64,000 nucleotides of DNA from Rhodobacter sp. SY28-1 (GCF_005222785.1 NZ_STGH01000001.1:806001-870000); one strand, 5' to 3'; shown: positions 1 to 8,537, numbered from the stretch's first letter. Program-made: numbers and translations. Notes: generated from the letters alone by a model not told the origin.

Positions 1-302
1 AGGCTGGGGTCGAACGAGGACAGATAGGAATCCGCCGAGGCCAGACCCGAACCGCCCGGCCCGCCGACGAAATAGAACAGGATGCCCCGGCTTTCGTTGG
101 TGGCGAAGGAGAGGGCGAAGGTGATCTCCAGCGTGTTCGACGGGTCGTTGGCGCTGTGGTCCAAGGGCACGGTCAGCGTGGTGCAGGACAGGGAGCCGCC
201 GTCGCAGGGGAAGAGGTCGAGGCCCGAGGCGGCATCCTGCAGCGAGATTTCGGCGAAGGCGGGTCCGGCAAGCAGCCCCAGGGCAAGTACGGCGTGACGC
301 AT
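1..302 (-). CDS. Alpha/beta hydrolase, secreted peptidase-like (5' part only)
   Basis: The reading frame starts with ATG at 302 and runs out of the window at base 1, so only the first 100 residues are visible. It opens with a clear signal peptide (MRHAVLALGLLAGPAFAE), followed by a cysteine-containing segment (FPCDGGSLSC) and then FVGGPGGSG. The last motif resembles the oxyanion-hole loop of the tripeptidyl-aminopeptidase/prolyl-iminopeptidase branch of alpha/beta hydrolases. A modest AAGG ribosome-binding site precedes the ATG. The serine nucleophile and the rest of the triad lie outside the window, so peptidase activity is inferred from the N-terminal motif only. Confidence 0.6.
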   Translation of the reverse strand, partial: MRHAVLALGLLAGPAFAEISLQDAASGLDLFPCDGGSLSCTTLTVPLDHSANDPSNTLEITFALSFATNESRGILFYFVGGPGGSGLASADSYLSSFDPS

Positions 303-490
303 CGGGGCCTTTCGGGATTCGGCGGCAGGTGCAGCCGGTGGAAAGCGCAGGCTAGTGCGGAGGGCGGGTTTGGCCAAGGGGTCGCGGTGGCAGGCGGTGC
401 GTTCACCATGCGGTGATGCACGGATCGGTGATTGGACCGGACCTGGCGGTGCGCCCAAGCCTGATCGGGCAAAGGGGCGGGAGGTCCGGG

Positions 491-1093
491 ATGCTGAGGT
501 TGGTGCTGATGCTGGTGGCGGGGCTTGCGGGCGTGGCGCGGGCCGAGACGGCCATCGTCGCGGGGGGCTGTTTCTGGTGCGTCGAATCGGATTTCGAGAA
601 GGTCAAAGGGGTCAGCGAGGTCGTCTCGGGCTATACCGGGGGCGATCTGCGCAACCCGACCTACCGCAACCATGAGGGTCATTACGAAGCGGTGGAGATC
701 ACCTTTGACCCGAAGGTCATCAGCTATGATGAGCTGATCGCCAAGTTCCTGCGGTCGGTCGATGTGCTGGATGCGGGCGGGCAATTCTGCGACCGGGGCG
801 ACGCCTATCGGACGGCGATCTTCGTCAAGGACAAGGCGCAGAAGGCGGCGGCGGAGGCGGCCGTGGCCGAGGCCGAGGCGGTGCTGGGTCGGAAGATCGT
901 GACGCCGGTCCTGCCTGCCGGGACCTTCTGGATCGCGGAGGACCACCACCAGGACTACTACAAGGGCACCGACATCGTCCTGACGCGCGCCGGGCCAAAG
1001 AAGCAGTCGAACGCTTATGCCTTCTACCGCAAGTCCTGCGGCCGGGATGCAAGGGTGCGCGAGCTTTGGGGCGCGCAGGCCCTGACGCACTAG
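491..1093 (+). CDS. msrA: Peptide-methionine (S)-S-oxide reductase, exported
   Basis: MsrA reduces methionine-S-sulfoxide in oxidised proteins. The GGCFWC motif carries the catalytic cysteine near residue 25 of the chosen protein, and the sequence continues with the family pattern ([26 protein letters not shown]). The start at 491 is preceded by GGAGGTC and gives a 200-residue protein with a hydrophobic leader ending ...GVARAE, so a periplasmic location is likely. An in-frame ATG at 413 would add 26 non-hydrophobic residues and hide the leader. A single MsrA domain is present and no MsrB is fused. The C-terminal Cys (KSCGRD) may be the resolving cysteine. Confidence 0.93.
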   Translation: MLRLVLMLVAGLAGVARAETAIVAGGCFWCVESDFEKVKGVSEVVSGYTGGDLRNPTYRNHEGHYEAVEITFDPKVISYDELIAKFLRSVDVLDAGGQFCDRGDAYRTAIFVKDKAQKAAAEAAVAEAEAVLGRKIVTPVLPAGTFWIAEDHHQDYYKGTDIVLTRAGPKKQSNAYAFYRKSCGRDARVRELWGAQALTH

Positions 1094-1129
1094 GGCAGCG
1101 ACCCGGTTCCAGTGCAATTGACCGGAGCG

Positions 1130-1160
1130 ACCCAAGAATTTTCGTCGAAAACTCTTGGGT
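1130..1160. repeat. 31-nt near-perfect palindrome between convergent genes
   Basis: The segment reads ACCCAAGA at the left end and TCTTGGGT at the right, with TTTTCG and CGAAAA inside. That gives 14 base pairs, one A/C mismatch and a single-base centre. It lies between the 3' ends of msrA and the short-chain dehydrogenase. It would fold as a long hairpin in transcripts from either strand. It has no U-tract on either side, so a terminator role is possible but not shown. Confidence 0.7.
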
Positions 1161-1207
1161 TCACCGTTTCGACTCTTGGATTGGAGTGAGGAACGACGGC
1201 CAGAACC

Positions 1208-1951
1208 TCATCCAAGCGGCGGCAGGCCCACGGCGGCGCGAAGGTCGGGGGCGCGGATGTCGAGTTCCTGGCCCACCAGCGCGTCTGCCGCCGGAGTGCA
1301 GAGCCAGGCGATGGCTCGGGCGGGCTCGTCGGCGGGAGCAAGGCTTGCGCGGGGGAGTTTGGAGACCGGGTTGATCCCCGAGGCGCGGATGGCGCCCTGC
1401 ATGTCGGTGTCCACCACGCCGGGTGCGAAGCCGAAGACGCGGATGCCCTGCTCGGCATATTCCATGTGGACGGATCGGGTCAGCATGGCCAGCCCCGCCT
1501 TTCCGGCGCAGTAGGCCGACCAGCCCTCTTGCGGCCGATGCGCGGCGCCCGAGGAAATGTTGACGATTGTGCCGCCGCCCTTTGCGACCATTCCGGCCAA
1601 GGCGCGTTGTGTCGCGTGGAACGCCGAGGTCAGGTTGATGTCGATGTTTGCGGCCCAGTCCTCGACCTGGACATCCAGGATGCGCCCGATTGGGCCGATC
1701 ACGGCGGCGTTGTTCACCAGGATGTCGAAGCCATGCTCCAGCAGTGTCGCCATCGCGATGCGGTCAGTCATGTTGGCCAGATGTCCGGTGGCCGGAGTTT
1801 CCCCCAGATCGCGGCGGGCCGCGGCCAGGTTCGCGGAACTGCGGGCGGTGAAATGCACCTCGGCCCCGGCCTGCGCCAAGGCGCGGACGGTGGCAAGGCC
1901 GATGCCGCGGTTGCCGCCGGTGACGAGGGCGGTCTTGCCGGTGAGTTTCAT
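1208..1951 (-). CDS. Short-chain dehydrogenase/reductase (SDR)
   Basis: This is a 247-residue classical SDR. It opens MKLTGKTALVTGGNRGIG, with the TGxxxGxG nucleotide-binding loop at about residues 12-18. NNAAV is the NNAG-type motif, the catalytic serine lies in VNISSGA, and the YxxxK pair is in YCAGK. The start at 1951 has AAAGGAG upstream; the frame is open further upstream but that part has no SDR similarity. The substrate cannot be read from the sequence. The gene converges on msrA and is divergent from the lipoprotein hydrolase at 2067. Confidence 0.9.
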   Translation of the reverse strand: MKLTGKTALVTGGNRGIGLATVRALAQAGAEVHFTARSSANLAAARRDLGETPATGHLANMTDRIAMATLLEHGFDILVNNAAVIGPIGRILDVQVEDWAANIDINLTSAFHATQRALAGMVAKGGGTIVNISSGAAHRPQEGWSAYCAGKAGLAMLTRSVHMEYAEQGIRVFGFAPGVVDTDMQGAIRASGINPVSKLPRASLAPADEPARAIAWLCTPAADALVGQELDIRAPDLRAAVGLPPLG

Positions 1952-2066
1952 TCCGGGCTCCTTTCGTGATCCGCAAAGGGTAGCGGTGGCGACGGTCCGC
2001 TGTCCACCCGCGCTGTCGGGTTGACGCTGGTCCGGGGGACGGGTGAAGGTCCCGCGAAAATGGGAG

Positions 2067-3164
2067 ATGCGATTGCGCAAACTGTTGATCGTGTTGGCGT
2101 TGGCGGGTTGCTCGGCGCGTGGCGATTTTACCCCGGCACCGGCCGGTCTGGCCGGGGGCACGCCCGAGACGATCTTCGTGGGCACGACGCGGACCGATGC
2201 CGAAGGGGTCTACGGGTTCGAGCGGTCGAAGGCGGCGGGCTTCCTGCGTTATGATATTGCCATCCCGCCTGAGCGCGCCCCGGGCGAGGTGAACTGGCCG
2301 CCAAAGACGCGCAAGCCCGATGCCAAGCGCGATTTCCTGATGCTGGACGAACGTCGGTTCGACACGCCCGAGGCGTTCCGCACGGCGCTGAAGGCGGCGA
2401 TGAAGCTGCGCGGGCAGACCGACGCGGTGATCTATGTCCACGGCTTCAACAACACGATGGCCGAGGGTGTCTACCGGGTGGCGCAGATGCACCATGACCT
2501 GGAAGTGCCGGGGGTGGCGGTGCACTACGCCTGGCCCTCGCGCGGGTCGGCGCTGGGCTATGTCTACGACCGGGACTCGGTCCTGTATTCGCGCAGCGGA
2601 CTCGTCTCGCTGATCAGTGAGGTCGAAGCGGCCGGTGCCGAGAACGTGGTTCTGGTTGCACATTCGATGGGGTCCTTCCTGGCCATGGAAGCCATGCGGC
2701 AGATGGTGCTGCAGAACGGGCCGGGGTCACTGGACCGGGTCAAGGGCGTGGTCCTGATCGCGCCCGACCTTGATCTGGACGTGTTCCGCGCGCAGGCACA
2801 GGACATCGGCACCTTGCCGGAACCCTTCGTGATCTTCGGCAGTTCGCGCGACCGGATCCTGAACATCTCGGCGACGATCTCTGGCACCGGCGCGCGCCTG
2901 GGCAACATCGACAGCGTGGCCGAGGTCGCCGATCTGAACGTGACCTATATGGACACGGCTGCCTACAATACCGGGACGGGCCACCTGAATCTGGGTGAGA
3001 ACCCTGCTCTGCTGAAGCTGTTCGGCGGGCTGGTCGGCATCTCGGACGCCTTCACGGCGGATGCGCGGGCGCGGGTCGGGCTTTTGCCCGGGCTGGTGCT
3101 GACGGTGCGGAATGCGACCGAGATCGTGCTTGCGCCAGTGGGTGCGATTGCCGAGGGGCAGTAG
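2067..3164 (+). CDS. Alpha/beta hydrolase lipoprotein (DUF900 type)
   Basis: The protein starts MRLRKLLIVLALAGC, a lipoprotein signal with the lipobox LAGC, so it is probably membrane-anchored in the periplasm. Further in, IYVHGFNNTM and VVLVAHSMGS give the HG oxyanion region and the GxSxG nucleophile elbow of an alpha/beta hydrolase. The overall pattern fits the DUF900/COG4782 family of about 350-400 residues. The ATG at 2067 gives the most compact signal peptide. A GTG at 2043, with GGGGGA in front, would add eight residues and cannot be excluded. The substrate is unknown. Confidence 0.85.
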   Translation: MRLRKLLIVLALAGCSARGDFTPAPAGLAGGTPETIFVGTTRTDAEGVYGFERSKAAGFLRYDIAIPPERAPGEVNWPPKTRKPDAKRDFLMLDERRFDTPEAFRTALKAAMKLRGQTDAVIYVHGFNNTMAEGVYRVAQMHHDLEVPGVAVHYAWPSRGSALGYVYDRDSVLYSRSGLVSLISEVEAAGAENVVLVAHSMGSFLAMEAMRQMVLQNGPGSLDRVKGVVLIAPDLDLDVFRAQAQDIGTLPEPFVIFGSSRDRILNISATISGTGARLGNIDSVAEVADLNVTYMDTAAYNTGTGHLNLGENPALLKLFGGLVGISDAFTADARARVGLLPGLVLTVRNATEIVLAPVGAIAEGQ

Positions 3165-3248
3165 TCACGCCCGCCCGGGGAGGCACACCCTAGAAGGGCG
3201 TGGAGTGTTTCGAAATGGGCAAGAGAAGTCCGGACGCGTTCCAGGAAT

Positions 3249-3833
3249 CTAGCGACGGCGGAGATAGACGTAGTAGGCCCCGCCGCCGCCGTGTTTCAGA
3301 TGCGCTTCGCTGACTTGCAGGACGGCCGGGCCAAGCGGGGGAAGGTGCAGCCAGTGCGGGACCTGGTGGCGCAGCGCGCCCATGCGCTGGGGGATGGGGC
3401 CGGTATCCTCGCGGCGTTTGCCCTTGCCGGTGATGACAAGGACAAGGCGCAGGCCCTGCGATTGGGCGTTCAGGATGAAGCGGATCAGCTCCGGGTGCGC
3501 TTCGGCCAGGGTCATCCCGTGCAGGTCGATCCGCGCCTCGGGCTGCAGCTTACCACGGGTCATCTTGGCATGGGTGTTCGCGTCCATCCGCAAGGGCGCC
3601 TGGCCGAGAAGGTCGGGCAGCGTTGGGGCAAGGTCGCGCTTTTCCGGGGCGCGGTGCTTTTCGCCTAGGGTGAAGGGCGAGAGTCTGGGTTTCGCATGGG
3701 CAAGCGGGGGCAGTGCCGGTGCGGGGGGCGGGTCGGGCAGGTGCAGCGGCTGGTTGTGCAGAGGCCGCGCGGTCCGTGCGACGCTGCGCCAGAGGTCGGC
3801 TTCCTCGGGCGAGAGGTGGCGGCGGCGGGCCAT
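3249..3833 (-). CDS. Smr-domain protein (MutS2-type nuclease domain)
   Basis: This 194-residue protein has a low-complexity, proline-rich N-terminal half. The C-terminal Smr domain holds the signature IDLHGMTLAEA (DLHG), the strand LVLVITGKGK (TGxG) and HGGGGAYYVYLRR. Smr domains bind or cleave branched DNA or RNA. In alphaproteobacteria this stand-alone form commonly follows mltA, as here: the gap to mltA is 4 bp, so they form an operon with the Tim44-like gene. The physiological target is not known from sequence. Confidence 0.9.
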   Translation of the reverse strand: MARRRHLSPEEADLWRSVARTARPLHNQPLHLPDPPPAPALPPLAHAKPRLSPFTLGEKHRAPEKRDLAPTLPDLLGQAPLRMDANTHAKMTRGKLQPEARIDLHGMTLAEAHPELIRFILNAQSQGLRLVLVITGKGKRREDTGPIPQRMGALRHQVPHWLHLPPLGPAVLQVSEAHLKHGGGGAYYVYLRRR

Positions 3834-3837
3834 CGGC

Positions 3838-4863
3838 CTATTCGTCGTCCAGCATCGCGAAGGCGCGGTCGATGGGCAGGAGGAGGACCATGCGACCGGG
3901 GTCCTTCACCGTGCCTGCGGCATCGCCTGCGCCCTTGCCGGTGCCATAGAAGATGTCGGCGCGCTGCATGCCCTTGATCGCGCCGCCGGTATCCTGTGCG
4001 ACCATCAGGCTGCGGATCGGGCGGCGGCCGTCCTTCTCGATCCAGACCGGCGCGCCAAGGGGGGTGAACTTCGGGTCGATCGCGATCGACCGCATCGTGG
4101 TGATCGAGCGACCCATGGCGCCGATCGGGCCGTCCTTTGGGTCCAGCGTTCCGATCTTGCGGAAGAAGACGTAGGACGGGTTGGTGTCCAGAAGGTCGCG
4201 GCCCGAGGTGGGATTGCTGCGCACATAGTTGGCGATTTCCGGGGCAGAGACCTGGTCCATCGTATGGGTGCCGCGACGGATCATCTCTTGCCCGACCGAG
4301 CGATAGGCATGGCCGTTCTTGCCGGCGTAACCCACGCGGACCACCGAGCCATCGGTCATCCGGATCCGGCCCGAACCCTGTACTTGCAGGAAATAGACAT
4401 CCACGGGGTCGTCGAGCCAGGCGATTTCGAGCCCCCGACCGGCGATGGCCCCACCTTCGATGGCGGCGCGGGTGTGGTAGGCCACGCCTTCGCGCAGTTC
4501 GGGCGGGCGGGCGTAGATCGGGTACTGGTAGCGACCGGAGCGGGTGGGAGAGCCGTCCAGTTCAGGCTCGAAATAACCGGTGAAAAGGGCGGGGGGGGCG
4601 CCCACGACGACGGGCTTGAAAAACAGCTCGAAAAAGCTGCGGGCCGAGGCGTCGTCTTTCGGGACATCGGCGGCGACGGCGCAGATCGGTTTCCAGTCGG
4701 GCTGGTCGATCAGGTCGCAGGTGTTCAGGAACGACGTCAGCGCCGCGAGGTGATTGTCATCCAGCCAGCCGTCGAGGGATTCGAAGTCCAGCACCTCGGC
4801 GCGGGGCGGCGATGCGGACATCAGCGCCGCCGCAACCGAGAGGAGGACAAGGGACGCCCGCAT
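3838..4863 (-). CDS. mltA: Membrane-bound lytic murein transglycosylase A
   Basis: MltA cleaves peptidoglycan glycan strands to give 1,6-anhydro-muropeptides. The 341-residue protein has an N-terminal export signal (MRASLVLLSVAAALMSASPPRAE). The MltA core follows (FTGYFEPELDGS, YPIYARP), then the C-terminal 3D domain (MVAQDTGGAIKG, ADIFYGTG) with its conserved aspartates. No lipobox cysteine is evident in the leader, so it may be soluble in the periplasm and not a lipoprotein as in E. coli. It sits between timA and the smr gene in one operon. Confidence 0.95.
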   Translation of the reverse strand: MRASLVLLSVAAALMSASPPRAEVLDFESLDGWLDDNHLAALTSFLNTCDLIDQPDWKPICAVAADVPKDDASARSFFELFFKPVVVGAPPALFTGYFEPELDGSPTRSGRYQYPIYARPPELREGVAYHTRAAIEGGAIAGRGLEIAWLDDPVDVYFLQVQGSGRIRMTDGSVVRVGYAGKNGHAYRSVGQEMIRRGTHTMDQVSAPEIANYVRSNPTSGRDLLDTNPSYVFFRKIGTLDPKDGPIGAMGRSITTMRSIAIDPKFTPLGAPVWIEKDGRRPIRSLMVAQDTGGAIKGMQRADIFYGTGKGAGDAAGTVKDPGRMVLLLPIDRAFAMLDDE

Positions 4864-4872
4864 GCCAAGGGG

Positions 4873-5532
4873 TCAGTCGCCGGTGGCGACCAGTTGCCAG
4901 TTCGGGTCGTCCGACCCCATCTGGCGGGCGAAGGTCCAGATGTCGCGGGTTTTCTTGACCTCACGCGGGGAGCCTTCGACGATCTCGCCGGCCTTGTTGC
5001 GCACGACATAGGTCTGGTCCGCCACGAAGCGGACGGCGATTTCGCCAAAGCGGCTGTCAGCGTTGAACGTGGCGTCGTGCAGGGTGAGCTCCTTGATGCC
5101 AAGGAAGTTCGCCTCGATGGTCAGCCCGTCGACCTCGCGCTGGTTGATCGCCTCGGCGAAGCTGGCTTCGACATCGTCGGACAGGAAGGGGCGGATGCGG
5201 TCAAGCTCGCCCTTCTCGAACGCGGACAGGATCATTTCGTAAGCCCCCCGCGCGCCTTGCAGGAAGGGGCCGACGGCAAAGGCGGGCTCGGCCTTCTTCA
5301 TCTCGGCCAGCGCGCGGGCAGAGTCCGAACCTTCGGGAACGTGGTCGATGATGTCGCGGTCGGGCCCGCCCTCGATCACTTCGAAGTCGCGGCGCACGCG
5401 GGGGCGGACTTCGTCCAGCGGGATCGGCGGCTTTTCAAAGCCGTCGCGGGTGCCCAGAACCGAACGCAGCTTGAGGATAAGGAAGATCGCGATCCCGGCA
5501 AGGACCAGGAGCTGGATCAAGGAGCCGTTCAT
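4873..5532 (-). CDS. Tim44/TimA-family adaptor protein
   Basis: This 219-residue protein has one N-terminal membrane segment (LIQLLVLAGIAIFLILKL), a charged linker, and a C-terminal Tim44-like domain (GAYEMILSAFEKGELD, LSDDVEASFAEAI, FVADQTYVVRN). It resembles bacterial Tim44-like proteins, relatives of the mitochondrial import motor anchor. The ATG at 5532 places the membrane segment at the extreme N-terminus. It is first in the timA-mltA-smr operon (9-bp gap to mltA) and divergent from fxsA. Confidence 0.9.
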   Translation of the reverse strand: MNGSLIQLLVLAGIAIFLILKLRSVLGTRDGFEKPPIPLDEVRPRVRRDFEVIEGGPDRDIIDHVPEGSDSARALAEMKKAEPAFAVGPFLQGARGAYEMILSAFEKGELDRIRPFLSDDVEASFAEAINQREVDGLTIEANFLGIKELTLHDATFNADSRFGEIAVRFVADQTYVVRNKAGEIVEGSPREVKKTRDIWTFARQMGSDDPNWQLVATGD

Positions 5533-5649
5533 TAGTGACCTCTGAGCCTGAGTTGTTCCGTTGGAATGGGCACGGTTTGCCCTTATGTAGGGTGGGGGCC
5601 TGCCGAAGTCTACCATGCGGGCGGACAATCGGACGGGCGGAGATTGGCG

Positions 5650-6045
5650 ATGTGGATCATCCTGGGAATTCTGGCGCTTCCGCTTGTGGAGATTGCGCTT
5701 TTCGTGACGCTGGGCGCGCGGCTTGGCCTGTGGCTGACGCTGGCCTGGGTCCTGCTGACGGCGGTCGGGGGCGTGCTGGTGCTGCGGTCGCTGGCGCGGT
5801 CGGGGTCGGGGATGGCGCAGGCGGACTTCGTCGAGGGGTTCCGGGGCCGGATGGCCGAGGACCCGCTGTCGCCCATCGTCGATCAGGGGCTGGTCGCGGT
5901 GGCGGCCATCTTGCTGATCCTGCCCGGTTTCTTCACCGATACGCTGGGCATTCTGCTGTTGGTCCCGCCGCTGCGGAAGATGGTCATCCGGATGAGCGCC
6001 CGGCGGCTGCAGGGTGCAAGGGTCATTCCCCGTGACTTCACCTGA
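5650..6045 (+). CDS. fxsA: FxsA family membrane protein
   Basis: This is a 131-residue cytoplasmic membrane protein starting MWIILGILALPLVEIALF, with three to four hydrophobic segments and the conserved FxsA pattern (GxxxG-type GLWLTLAWVLLTAVGG; LLILPGFFTDTLGILLLVPP). FxsA was named for suppression of F exclusion of phage T7; its normal role is unclear. The start at 5650 lies just after GGCGGAG and has the membrane segment at residue 2. The open frame extends 28 residues upstream without family similarity. In related genomes it is often next to secB, which is not seen here. Confidence 0.9.
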   Translation: MWIILGILALPLVEIALFVTLGARLGLWLTLAWVLLTAVGGVLVLRSLARSGSGMAQADFVEGFRGRMAEDPLSPIVDQGLVAVAAILLILPGFFTDTLGILLLVPPLRKMVIRMSARRLQGARVIPRDFT

Positions 6046-6074
6046 GCGTTGATCCCTGCCGCGCGCGTCGTGGG

Positions 6075-7943
6075 TCACGCTTTCGCGGCCAGCGGGGCGG
6101 TGGGCGGGGTGAAAGCGGCGGCGAACAGCGCCTCCATCCCGGTCGCCTGGAAATCGACCAAGGTCTTTCCGCGTGGCGCAGGGGCTTCTGCCGCGGCATC
6201 CTGCCACGTCGCCTGGCCGATGCGCACGCCTGGGAGGCGGCGGCGGATCTGGCGGACCAGCAGGTCGGTCGCCGTGACCTGGTTGGCGGCGAGGCCGACG
6301 ACGATCACGGTTTCGGGCTGGAACCCGCCCAGGGCGCGGGGCAGCGATGCGCGGGGCGGCAGGGTCACGACCTCGGCCCCTTCGGCGCGCAGCGCCTGGC
6401 CGACCATCTGGGCGGCGGCCTCGTCCAGCCGGGTCTGCGCGGCGATGACCGCGATCTTGCGGTCCAGCCCGTCCAGAAGGCCGTTGTCGACCAGGGTTGC
6501 GGTCTCGACCGGCGGCTGGCTTCCCTCGGGCGCAGCGGCGGCGAGCGCGAGTTCGTCCTCGACCACGGTTTCCAGTTCCTCGGTGAGGGTCCAGGCGGCA
6601 TTGGCGATGCGGCCCACCTGATAGTCGGACAAGAGACCCGCCGCGCTGTCGGATTGCGCCAGCGCCAGCGCGGGAAGCGCGGTCTTGTCGTAGTATTCGG
6701 CCAGATAGTGCTTGGCCGTGGTCGAGGTCGCGGCCTCGGTGAACTCGAACGAGCGACCGGCGAGGAGGCGGTCATAGAGCCGGGCCGAATCCGCCAGCAC
6801 GGGCTTGTCGCCGAACAGGATCGGGAACAGCCGCAGGCTGGGGACGTGGTGGCCGATGACCACAAGGCAGACGGTCAGCGGCGTCGCGATGATCAGGCCC
6901 ATCGGCCCCCAGAGCCAGGTCCAGAACATCGCCGAGACGATGACCGCCAGCGGCGAGACCCCGGTGCGCTGGCCGTAGAACCAAGGCTCGATGATATTCG
7001 AGGTGACGAGTTCCACCACCAGGAAAAGGGCGGCGGTCCACAGGACCAGCGACCAGTCGGGTGAGACGGCGAAGGCCATTAGAAGCGGCAGGATCGCCGA
7101 GATGGCCGAGCCGATGTAGGGCAGAAAGCGTAGGACAAGGGTGACAAGGCCGAAGAACAGGGCATTCGGCACGCCGATCAGCCAGAGGCCCAGCCAGATC
7201 GGGATGGCGTAGATGATGTTCACCACAAGCTGGGCCAGGAGGTAGGTCGAGACCCGCGCCCCCGCCTCGGCCAGGAGGCGCGAGGTGGCCAGGATGTTCG
7301 AGCCGCCGATCAGTTGCACCAGCCGGTCGCGCAGGGTCGCGCGTTCGAGAAGGGCGAAGACGACGACCACGAAGATCAGGCCGAAGATGCCGACAGGGGT
7401 AAGCGTGGGCAGGATCACGTCGGTCAGCCAGGCCTTGAGGTCTGCATTCTCGACCACTTCGACCTTCATGGCCTGGGTATTCTCGGCAGCTTCGGTCTGG
7501 GCCGACATCCGTTCGGAGATGTTCTCGACCATGCCCTGCAGATGCGAGATGATCTTGTTGTCGGTCCCGGCGTCCAGGATGGTGTCGACCTTGGTCAGCA
7601 CGTTGCCCTGATATTGCGGCAGGTTCGCGCCGATCACGCTCAGCTGGTAGGCGAGGATCAGGAAAAAGGCCGCGACCATGGCCGCGGCGGTCATCACGGT
7701 CAGGATCACGGCGGGGACATCGCGCAAGCCACGCCTGCGAAGCGCGTTCACGACCGGGGTCAGGATGAAGGCAAAGAGCATCCCAAGGACCAAGGGCAGG
7801 AACAGGTCCTTGGCGACGTAGAGGATGCCGCAGACGACGGTGATGGTGGCCAGCGTGGTCAGTGAGACGATGGCATGGCCGCTTTCGGTATCGCTGACAA
7901 AGCGGCCCCGCCCGGATGTGGCGGTCGCGTCGGTCTCACCCAT
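6075..7943 (-). CDS. AI-2E family transporter with C-terminal cytosolic domain
   Basis: This is a 622-residue membrane protein of the PerM/AI-2E family. The hydrophobic helices lie in about residues 25-375, including the family segments FLPLVLGMLFAFILTP and LPYIGSAISAILPLL. The last ~245 residues are soluble and unusual for the family; part of them (VETATLVDNGLLDGLDRKIA onward, to GVRIGQATW) looks like a Rossmann-type fold. The ATG at 7943 has GGGGGGA 5 bases upstream; an ATG nine codons earlier has no such site. Members transport diverse small molecules or ions, so AI-2 export should not be assumed. An EcfG-type promoter lies upstream. Confidence 0.85.
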   Translation of the reverse strand: MGETDATATSGRGRFVSDTESGHAIVSLTTLATITVVCGILYVAKDLFLPLVLGMLFAFILTPVVNALRRRGLRDVPAVILTVMTAAAMVAAFFLILAYQLSVIGANLPQYQGNVLTKVDTILDAGTDNKIISHLQGMVENISERMSAQTEAAENTQAMKVEVVENADLKAWLTDVILPTLTPVGIFGLIFVVVVFALLERATLRDRLVQLIGGSNILATSRLLAEAGARVSTYLLAQLVVNIIYAIPIWLGLWLIGVPNALFFGLVTLVLRFLPYIGSAISAILPLLMAFAVSPDWSLVLWTAALFLVVELVTSNIIEPWFYGQRTGVSPLAVIVSAMFWTWLWGPMGLIIATPLTVCLVVIGHHVPSLRLFPILFGDKPVLADSARLYDRLLAGRSFEFTEAATSTTAKHYLAEYYDKTALPALALAQSDSAAGLLSDYQVGRIANAAWTLTEELETVVEDELALAAAAPEGSQPPVETATLVDNGLLDGLDRKIAVIAAQTRLDEAAAQMVGQALRAEGAEVVTLPPRASLPRALGGFQPETVIVVGLAANQVTATDLLVRQIRRRLPGVRIGQATWQDAAAEAPAPRGKTLVDFQATGMEALFAAAFTPPTAPLAAKA

Positions 7944-7974
7944 GATGTCCCCCCGGGTTCTTGTTGTCATGGCA

Positions 7975-8000
7975 AACGCTGGCGGGAACCCTTCGGTTCC
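7975..8000 (-). promoter_or_regulatory. EcfG-type (general stress) promoter for the AI-2E transporter
   Basis: Read on the minus strand, GGAAC (8000-7996) is followed after 17 bases by CGTT (7978-7975), matching the alphaproteobacterial EcfG consensus GGAAC-N16/17-CGTT. It ends about 32 bases before the transporter start at 7943. Confidence 0.7.
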
Positions 8001-8010
8001 CTTTCGGGTG

Positions 8011-8036
8011 GGAACCGCCGGACCCGCCGGGGCGTT
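8011..8036 (+). promoter_or_regulatory. EcfG-type promoter for the gene at 8079
   Basis: GGAAC (8011-8015), a 17-base spacer and CGTT (8033-8036) exactly match the EcfG consensus. It lies 42 bases before the ATG at 8079 and 10 bases from the oppositely oriented EcfG promoter of the AI-2E gene. Confidence 0.7.
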
Positions 8037-8078
8037 CGGTCACTGGTGCAATCAAAGCAGATGACGGGGTGACGGTGA

Positions 8079-8537
8079 ATGGGCGCGACAGTGATCCTGA
8101 TGAACGATGCAGCCCTTTCGCTGTTGTCCGGGCGCGAAATGGGACCGGAGCCCGTTACGGTCATCATCGTAGGCACTTCGCCGGTGCGGATGGCCCTGGC
8201 CGAGGTGGCCTTTCCCGACGCGCTGCTGATCTGCGCCGACCCGGGGCAAAGCGCGGCCCTTGCGGTGCTTGACGAACGGCTGCGCGAGATCGGGCGGCTG
8301 GACCGTCTGGTGCTGGCCGGGGACGGGGCGGACAGTGCCGCGATCTTCGCGCTGATGCGGATGGTGGTGACCTTCCTGCCCGCCCTGCGCTGCGGAACCG
8401 ACGCCAGCATTGATCTTGCGGTTCAGCCCGGTCCGGCGGTGGTCGCGCTGCGCCAGTTCCTGCGCCGGATGCAGCCGACCCTGGACGACAACCGGATCGC
8501 GGTCAGGCTGACGGTTGCGACGACGACTTCGGTCTGA
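8079..8537 (+). CDS. Hypothetical protein in the general stress island
   Basis: I do not recognise a family for this 152-residue protein. Residues 25-120 alternate beta-like strands and helices (TVIIVGTSPV, ALLICADPGQ, DRLVLAGDG, MVVTFLPALR), like an incomplete Rossmann fold or a degenerate short-chain dehydrogenase. No catalytic SDR motif is present. No signal peptide or membrane helix is evident. It is preceded by a consensus EcfG promoter and followed by a hairpin region, so it is probably a single-gene transcript under general stress control. Confidence 0.65.
   Translation: MGATVILMNDAALSLLSGREMGPEPVTVIIVGTSPVRMALAEVAFPDALLICADPGQSAALAVLDERLREIGRLDRLVLAGDGADSAAIFALMRMVVTFLPALRCGTDASIDLAVQPGPAVVALRQFLRRMQPTLDDNRIAVRLTVATTTSV

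Noticed and set aside
3382-5535. A 717-codon open frame on the plus strand over timA-mltA-smr
   Set aside because: It lies antisense to three recognised genes, shows no domain, and is the kind of long shadow frame that high GC content generates.
6075-7943. Autoinducer-2 exporter
   Set aside because: The family name is historical; members have varied substrates and no quorum-sensing gene is nearby.
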